Source: Nitrospira sp. CG24D
GTDB lineage: Bacteria; Nitrospirota; Nitrospiria; Nitrospirales; Nitrospiraceae
Direction of reading: 5' to 3'
NCBI GenBank assembly: GCA_002869855.2
Contig: NEWQ02000015.1
Span: forward strand, 32,458 to 96,457
Length of the DNA stretch: 64,000 nt
Shown here: piece after piece, positions 58,409-64,000 of the stretch
Layout: every line of letters starts with the position of its first letter
Numbering within the stretch: the first letter of the stretch is position 1
Program-made: the position numbers and the translations under genes
The notes under the pieces: generated by a model
What the model was told of the DNA's origin: nothing
The model's database searches: none
What the model saw: only the letters and a program-made list of their open reading frames with translations

Positions 58409-59605
58409 ATGGAAGGCCGTCATTCAGTGCAGCAGACTATAAACCCGCGATGGTGTCTTGCGTACGACACGATCGATCGCCAGGACATCAATCGATTGGT
58501 GGAATGGCTGCAGACTTATCCTCGCTTGACGAAAGGCCCCATCACCGTCGACTTCGAGTCGCGTTGGTCACAATGGCTGGGGGCCTCCCACTCCGTCTTT
58601 TGTAATTCGGGATCGTCGGCCAATTTACTCATGTATTACGCCCTCCTGGCTTCCGGACGCCTGAGGAATAAGAAGGTCATTGTCCCCAGTGTGGGCTGGG
58701 TGACGTCGATCGCGCCGGCCATTCAATTCGGCTTTGAACCCATCATGTGTGAGGCCGATCCGGATACATTTGGTCTTGATCTGAATCACCTTGAAGCGCT
58801 CTTGAAGCAGCATCAACCTCAGACGGTCATGCTCGTTCAGGTCTTGGGTGTCCCGCATAAGATGCGGGAAATGATGGCCCTGAAAGAACGCTATGGATTC
58901 GTCCTACTCGAAGACGCCTGTGCCGCGATCGGCGCGAGCTACGAAGGGCGGAAAGTCGGCTCATTCGGAGATATGGCCAGTTTCTCCTTCTATTTCGGCC
59001 ATCAGATGTCGACCATCGAAGGCGGCATGGTCTCCACGAACGACAAAGGCCTCGCGGATCTTCTTCTGATGCTCCGGAGTCACGGGTGGAGCAAAGATCT
59101 GGACACTGAGACCCATCGTGCGCTAGTCACCCAGCACCTGATCGATGATTTTCATTCGCCGTTCGTCTTCTACGAACCGGGATTCAATCTCCGATCGACC
59201 GATCTGAATGCCTTTATTGGAATTGGGCAAGTGGAGAAGCTAGATTGGATGACCGAACAGCGTCGGGCTAACCATGGGCGTTATCTCGATCGCCTCAGTT
59301 CAAGTTTCTATGTCCAACGTCCCCCGAAGAACAGTCAGGTCGCCAGCATTTCGGTCGGCTTGTTAGCGGAGTCGCGCCAGCAGCGCCAGCGGATCGTTCA
59401 GGCGCTCGTAGCGCGAGGGATTGAAACCCGCATTTTCTCAGCCGGCAACCTGGGGCTCCATCCATTCTGGACAAACCGGTATGGCACGACGAGTTTCCCG
59501 GTGGCCGATCGTATTCACCACTGCGGCTTCTTCCTGCCAAACCATGCAGCGCTGACACCGGACGATGTCGCCGCCATTTCGCAGGTCGTTCTGGAGGCCG
59601 CATGA
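58409..59605 (+). CDS. DegT/DnrJ/EryC1-fold sugar enzyme; His at PLP-Lys position (dehydratase-like)
   Basis: FCNSGSSANLLMYYALL, EDACAAIGASYEGRKVGSFGDMASFSFYFGHQMSTIEGGMVSTND. Confidence 0.88.
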   Translation: MEGRHSVQQTINPRWCLAYDTIDRQDINRLVEWLQTYPRLTKGPITVDFESRWSQWLGASHSVFCNSGSSANLLMYYALLASGRLRNKKVIVPSVGWVTSIAPAIQFGFEPIMCEADPDTFGLDLNHLEALLKQHQPQTVMLVQVLGVPHKMREMMALKERYGFVLLEDACAAIGASYEGRKVGSFGDMASFSFYFGHQMSTIEGGMVSTNDKGLADLLLMLRSHGWSKDLDTETHRALVTQHLIDDFHSPFVFYEPGFNLRSTDLNAFIGIGQVEKLDWMTEQRRANHGRYLDRLSSSFYVQRPPKNSQVASISVGLLAESRQQRQRIVQALVARGIETRIFSAGNLGLHPFWTNRYGTTSFPVADRIHHCGFFLPNHAALTPDDVAAISQVVLEAA

Positions 59606-60558
59606 CAGGCCCACTACTGGTGACTGGTGGAACCGGCCTGTTGGGATCGGCCGTTCGGAAGATTCGGCCTGACGCGATCTTCCTATCGCGCGCAGACGGA
59701 GACCTCCGTGACCGCAGCGTTGCGCAACGGCTGCTAGAAGACATTCGGCCAGGGCAAATCCTTCATCTGGCCGGTTTGGTCGGGGGCGTGAAGGCCAATG
59801 CGGCGAACAATAGCCGCTTCTTTGAGGATAATGCGCTCATCAATACGGCGGTGCTATCCGCCGCTCGTTCCCTTGAAATACAAAGAGTTGTATCGCTTCT
59901 CTCTAGTTGTGCCTTTCCTCTCTTCTCTGATCGGCCGACGACTGAAAACGATCTCCAGGCCGCACTTCCATATGACGGCAATGCGGGGTACGGCTATGCC
60001 AAGCGGATGCTGGACCTTCACACTTGCCTCGTGGCGAAAGAAGAGGGCTGGAAGTGGACCACGCTGACACCGGTCACGATCTATGGTCCCCAGGATTCGT
60101 TTGACCCCGAGAGTGGTCATGTGGTGGGTTCGCTGATCAGCCGTTGCTGGGCAGCCAAAACAACCGGCACTCCGTTGGTCGTATGGGGAAGCGGACGTGC
60201 GGTGCGCCAATTCGTTTTTGTCGACGACGTCGCCAAGATCGCCGTCGATGCGGTACAGCGCAACCTTGATTCAATCACGACCATCATTGCCCCGGATGCC
60301 GGCATCACCATTCAAAGCTTGGCCGAAACCATCGCGGCAGTCATGGGCTATGCGGGCCCGATTGTATTTGACCGTACTCAACCGGAAGGCGTGCTGGTCA
60401 AGCGCTTGCGCAGCCTGACGTTCTCCGAGCGGTTTGCTGATTGCCGGTTCACTAGCCTGAGAAGCGGTCTCGAAGCGACAGTGCGTTGGTTCATCGATCA
60501 CTCATTAGCAGGGAAAGGGATACCGAGCCGGTCCCTTCCACTTTGTCATCAGTCCTAA
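59602..60558 (+). CDS. NAD(P)-dependent epimerase/reductase, GDP-L-fucose synthase-like
   Basis: VTGGTGLLGSAV Rossmann motif, HLAGLVGGVKANAANNSRFFEDN, YGYAKRM. Confidence 0.85.
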   Translation: MTGPLLVTGGTGLLGSAVRKIRPDAIFLSRADGDLRDRSVAQRLLEDIRPGQILHLAGLVGGVKANAANNSRFFEDNALINTAVLSAARSLEIQRVVSLLSSCAFPLFSDRPTTENDLQAALPYDGNAGYGYAKRMLDLHTCLVAKEEGWKWTTLTPVTIYGPQDSFDPESGHVVGSLISRCWAAKTTGTPLVVWGSGRAVRQFVFVDDVAKIAVDAVQRNLDSITTIIAPDAGITIQSLAETIAAVMGYAGPIVFDRTQPEGVLVKRLRSLTFSERFADCRFTSLRSGLEATVRWFIDHSLAGKGIPSRSLPLCHQS

Positions 60559-60573
60559 GGAGTCGCCATCTCA

Positions 60574-61521
60574 ATGACTACAAAACAGACACACGTACTG
60601 GTGACCGGGGGAGCGGGCTATATCGGATCGGTGCTGTGCAAACAGCTTCTTGACCGGGGCCATCGCGTCACCGTCCTCGACAGTTTCCTGTATCGACAAA
60701 ACAGCCTGTTGGATTGCTGCGCATTCGAGACCTTCCGTGTCGTACGCGGGGATTGCCGGGATGAACGAATCATCACGGATCTCCTGCGTGACGCGGATGT
60801 CATCATTCCGCTCGCTGCGCTGGTGGGAGCGCCGTTGTGCAATCGAGATCGGGTCGGCGCCTACACGATCAATTTCGAAGCGGTGCAGATGTTGGCCAAG
60901 CTCACCTCGCAACAGCAGCAGATCATCTTCCCGGTCACGAACAGCGGGTATGGCATCGGGCAACCGGGCGTTGCCTGCACAGAAGATTCGCCGTTACGGC
61001 CCATCAGCTTGTATGGCGAGACGAAGGTCAAAGCCGAGCGCGTCGTACTGGATCGCGGCAACGCGATCACCCTCCGGCTGGCCACCGTCTTTGGCGCGTC
61101 TCCTCGAATGCGGATGGACCTCCTGGTCAACGATTTCGTGTGGCGCGCGGTGCACGATCGCGCCGTCGTGGTGTTCGAGGGCCACTGCAAACGGAACTAC
61201 ATTCATATCAGAGACGTCGTGAAGGCCTTTCTCCACGCCATGGATCACTTTGAGAGCATGAAGAATCGCGCCTACAACGTCGGTCTGGACGACGCCAATC
61301 TCTCGAAGCTGGAATTGTGCCGGGAGATCCAACGACACATTCCTCAGTTTGTCTTTTTTGAAGCGCCGATCGGAGAAGATCCCGACAAACGGGACTACAT
61401 CGTCTCGAATGAACGGGTTCTCTCGACCGGGTTCAAGCCGGACTGGTCGTTAGAACGCGGCATCCAGGAATTGACCAAGTGCTACACCATCGTGACCGGA
61501 ATGGGATACGGCAATGTCTAG
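60574..61521 (+). CDS. NAD-dependent epimerase/dehydratase
   Basis: VLVTGGAGYIGSVLCKQLL, YGETKVKAE. Confidence 0.88.
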   Translation: MTTKQTHVLVTGGAGYIGSVLCKQLLDRGHRVTVLDSFLYRQNSLLDCCAFETFRVVRGDCRDERIITDLLRDADVIIPLAALVGAPLCNRDRVGAYTINFEAVQMLAKLTSQQQQIIFPVTNSGYGIGQPGVACTEDSPLRPISLYGETKVKAERVVLDRGNAITLRLATVFGASPRMRMDLLVNDFVWRAVHDRAVVVFEGHCKRNYIHIRDVVKAFLHAMDHFESMKNRAYNVGLDDANLSKLELCREIQRHIPQFVFFEAPIGEDPDKRDYIVSNERVLSTGFKPDWSLERGIQELTKCYTIVTGMGYGNV

Positions 61522-61554
61522 CGCCGGCATCCAACGGATAGAAGGAGGGGCTCG

Positions 61555-62625
61555 ATGATCATCAGCCGCACACCCTTTCGCATCTCCTTCTTCGGAGGCG
61601 GAACCGACTACCCCGTGTGGTTTAAAGAACACGGCGGCGCCGTTCTCGCCACCACGATCGACAAATATTGCTATATCAGTTGCCGGTATCTGCCTCCGTT
61701 CTTTGAACATCGTACACGGATTGCCTATTCCCGCATCGAGCAGGCCAAGACCAACGCCGACATCGAACATCCGGCCGTCCGCGGCGTACTTCAGCATCTC
61801 AACATTTCTCACGGACTGGAGATCCATCACGACGGCGACCTGCCCGCAAGAACCGGATTGGGTTCAAGCTCTTCATTTACCGTCGGCTTGCTCCACGCGC
61901 TCTATGCCTTGCAGCACACCATGCCGAGCAAAACGGAACTGGCTCATGCAGCCATCCATGTCGAACAGAATATCCTCCAGGAATCCGTCGGCTGCCAGGA
62001 CCAAGTTATGGCAGCACATGGGGGGCTCTGTCGGCTGCAGTTCTTTCAAAACGGCGAAATCGGGTATACCCCGCTGGTCATGAAGCCCGAACGGCTGTCC
62101 GCATTCCAAGACCACCTACTCCTGTATTTCACCGGGTTTTCACGAACCGCCTCGGAAATTGCCAAAGAGCAAATCGCGAAGACCAAGCAGCGGCGGGTTG
62201 AGCTCTTTGCCATGCTGCAAATGGTGCAGGAGGGCGTCTCCATCTTGTCCGGAGATCGGGACCTCGCGGACTTCGGCGAGCTGCTCCATGAAGCCTGGAT
62301 GGTCAAACGCAGCCTCACGTCGAAAATCACCACACCGATGATCGATGACATCTATGAGGCGGCAAGGGGAGCCGGGGCCCTCGGCGGCAAACTGTTGGGA
62401 GCGGGCGGGGGCGGATTCATGCTCTTCTTTGCACGGCCGGAGACGCATGCCCAAATACGAGCGGCCCTGCCGGGGCTGCTGGAAGTCCCCTTTCGCTTTG
62501 AAGGTCTCGGCAGCCAGATCGTGTTTTACCAGCAGGAAAGCCCGATCATTCGCGACGTGTCGTGGGGCGAGGAGAGACACACCGTCGACATTCACGCCTC
62601 AACGCCGTTCGGAAAGGTGGCATGA
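61555..62625 (+). CDS. GHMP-family sugar kinase, D-glycero-D-manno-heptose 7-phosphate kinase-like
   Basis: MIISRTPFRISFFGGGTDYPVWFKEHGG, LPARTGLGSSSSFTVGLL, LLGAGGGGFMLFF. Confidence 0.9.
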   Translation: MIISRTPFRISFFGGGTDYPVWFKEHGGAVLATTIDKYCYISCRYLPPFFEHRTRIAYSRIEQAKTNADIEHPAVRGVLQHLNISHGLEIHHDGDLPARTGLGSSSSFTVGLLHALYALQHTMPSKTELAHAAIHVEQNILQESVGCQDQVMAAHGGLCRLQFFQNGEIGYTPLVMKPERLSAFQDHLLLYFTGFSRTASEIAKEQIAKTKQRRVELFAMLQMVQEGVSILSGDRDLADFGELLHEAWMVKRSLTSKITTPMIDDIYEAARGAGALGGKLLGAGGGGFMLFFARPETHAQIRAALPGLLEVPFRFEGLGSQIVFYQQESPIIRDVSWGEERHTVDIHASTPFGKVA

Positions 62626-63395
62626 CCGGCACAGCACTCCAGAGCTGCGACCTCCTCGTGCTATGCGGGGGCCAAGGCACCAGACTTCGGTCAGTGGTCC
62701 ACGATCGCCCTAAACCCATGGCTCCGGTCGGCGATCGCCCCTTTCTCGAGTTTGTCATTGCCCCGTTGGTAGCACAGGGCATTCGGCGTGTCATTCTCTG
62801 CACCGGATACATGAGCCGGCAGGTAGAGCAATGGTTTCTCGCACAGGAGCATGACTACGAACTGTTGTTTTCCCGTGAGGCCCGTCCAATGGGAACCGCC
62901 GGAGCTCTTGCACAAGCCGCACATCTCGTACAGAGCAACGCGTTGATCGTCGTCAATGGCGATTCAGTTTGTGACGTGCATTTGGCCGGGCTGTGGGATC
63001 ATCACCGCGCGACCGGCGCATGCGCGACGGTCACATTGACTCCGGCCACAGCTCGAACTGACGCAGGGTGTGTTGAGATGAACGCGGACACTCGGCTGAC
63101 AGGCTTTCAGGAAAAAGGTTCCGCTCAGCGAGGCTCCTTCCATAACGCCGGTATCTATGTCTTCGACCGGTCCGTCCTGAACCGGATCCCGGCCGAACGC
63201 CCCTCTTCCATTGAAACGGATCTCCTTCCCGCGTTGCTTTATCAGGGTGTGTATGGATTTGTAACCGATGCCCCATTATTTGATATCGGTACACCGGAGC
63301 GGTTATCCCAGTTTCGCACTCATGTCGAATCGCTTACCCCGGCCGCCATGGCCGGAGCATCGGCCTCGCCGGACCGGAGGCGGCCTCGATCATGA
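62622..63395 (+). CDS. sugar-phosphate nucleotidyltransferase, HddC-like
   Basis: LLVLCGGQGTRLRSVVHDRPKPMAPVGDRPFLEFVI; ATGA overlap with kinase stop. Confidence 0.88.
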   Translation: MTGTALQSCDLLVLCGGQGTRLRSVVHDRPKPMAPVGDRPFLEFVIAPLVAQGIRRVILCTGYMSRQVEQWFLAQEHDYELLFSREARPMGTAGALAQAAHLVQSNALIVVNGDSVCDVHLAGLWDHHRATGACATVTLTPATARTDAGCVEMNADTRLTGFQEKGSAQRGSFHNAGIYVFDRSVLNRIPAERPSSIETDLLPALLYQGVYGFVTDAPLFDIGTPERLSQFRTHVESLTPAAMAGASASPDRRRPRS

Positions 63396-64000
63396 CGACG
63401 CCACAGATTGTCAGCACCCTGCCTTTTTCACAACGCGGTGATCGACTGATCGGCCAGGAAATGTTTAAAGTCATGGACCGCGCCCAAGCGCTCGAGCGCC
63501 AAGGTCATCGAGTCTGCCATCTTGAACTCGGCAATCCCCGGATTGCTCCGCCTCAGGAGATCATTGAGGCGACAGTGGCCGCCATCGAGGCCAAGCAACT
63601 CGGCTATGCCCCGATGGCAGGACTTCTGGAACTGCGCACGGCGCTGGCGGATCGCTATGCACGCATCGCCAATCGCGCGATCGACGAGCATCAGGTCGTG
63701 ATCAGCCCGGCCAATCTAATCATCAGCCAGTTTCTCGACCTGACCTGCAACGCTGGAGACCGCATCGCGCTGTTCACGCCGACCTTTCCTTCCTACTGGG
63801 CGGCGGCGGCGCATATCGGACTCGAGGTCATCCCGGTCCCTCTGAGCCAGGACAATGGATTCCACTTGGCCGAGTCGCATATTGAGGCAGCGTTGGCCCT
63901 CCATCCCAGAGCCATCATCGTCAACTCGGCCAATAACCCGACGGGAGCTGTCTATACCCAACTTATGTTGGAGCGGTTAGCCCGGCGGTGCGAAGAGGAA
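63392..64000 (+). CDS. class I/II PLP-dependent aminotransferase, partial (runs off window)
   Basis: Frame opened by ATG 63392 (MTTPQIVSTLPFSQRGDRLIG...), LGYAPMAGLLELRTALADRYAR, VNSANNPTGAVYT; no stop before window end. Confidence 0.88.
   Translation, partial: MTTPQIVSTLPFSQRGDRLIGQEMFKVMDRAQALERQGHRVCHLELGNPRIAPPQEIIEATVAAIEAKQLGYAPMAGLLELRTALADRYARIANRAIDEHQVVISPANLIISQFLDLTCNAGDRIALFTPTFPSYWAAAAHIGLEVIPVPLSQDNGFHLAESHIEAALALHPRAIIVNSANNPTGAVYTQLMLERLARRCEEE

Noticed and set aside
1-64000. CRISPR arrays, transposases, phage genes, rRNA
   Set aside because: None recognised on either strand when reading the window and the ORF translations

Overview
This window is dominated by one contiguous flagellar/chemosensory-type locus of about 40 kb (roughly 12.4-51.9 kb). 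Its gene content and style fit a Nitrospira-like (Nitrospirota) chromosome, but that taxonomic call is inference only. Left flank: ComM/YifB C-terminus, clpB (minus strand), a GlrK-QseG-GlrR-like two-component operon, an orphan soluble histidine kinase next to a tRNA-Thr(TGT), and a sigma54 response regulator. Core: TPR protein + FlrB/FlrC-like pair, flgB-flgC-fliE-fliF-fliG-[REC-fliH]-fliI-fliJ-motE-like-fliK-flgD-flgE, then fliL-M-N-O-P-Q-R-flhB-flhA-flhF-flhG-fliA, a degenerate GGDEF protein, flgF-G-A-H-(orf)-I-J-flgM-flgN-flgK-flgL-csrA-fliW. Right flank: hybrid kinase, two divergent HD-GYP proteins, a PilZ protein, then a nucleotide-sugar cluster (DegT-fold enzyme, two epimerases/reductases, HddA-like kinase, HddC-like nucleotidyltransferase, aminotransferase running off the window). 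Most notable observations: (1) an intact receiver domain fused to FliH, the export-ATPase regulator; (2) an 84-bp in-frame tandem duplication of the flgC/fliE junction that creates a 26-codon chimeric mini-ORF; (3) truncated tRNA-Thr 3'-end copies bracketing the orphan histidine kinase like a micro-island; (4) a recurrent set of -24/-12 (sigma54-like) and sigma28-like motifs at operon heads, including a possible one in front of the sugar cluster; (5) a DegT-family protein in which the PLP lysine position is His, as in ColD/E1 dehydratases. No flagellin, fliD, fliS or motAB gene, CRISPR array or transposase was recognised in the window.
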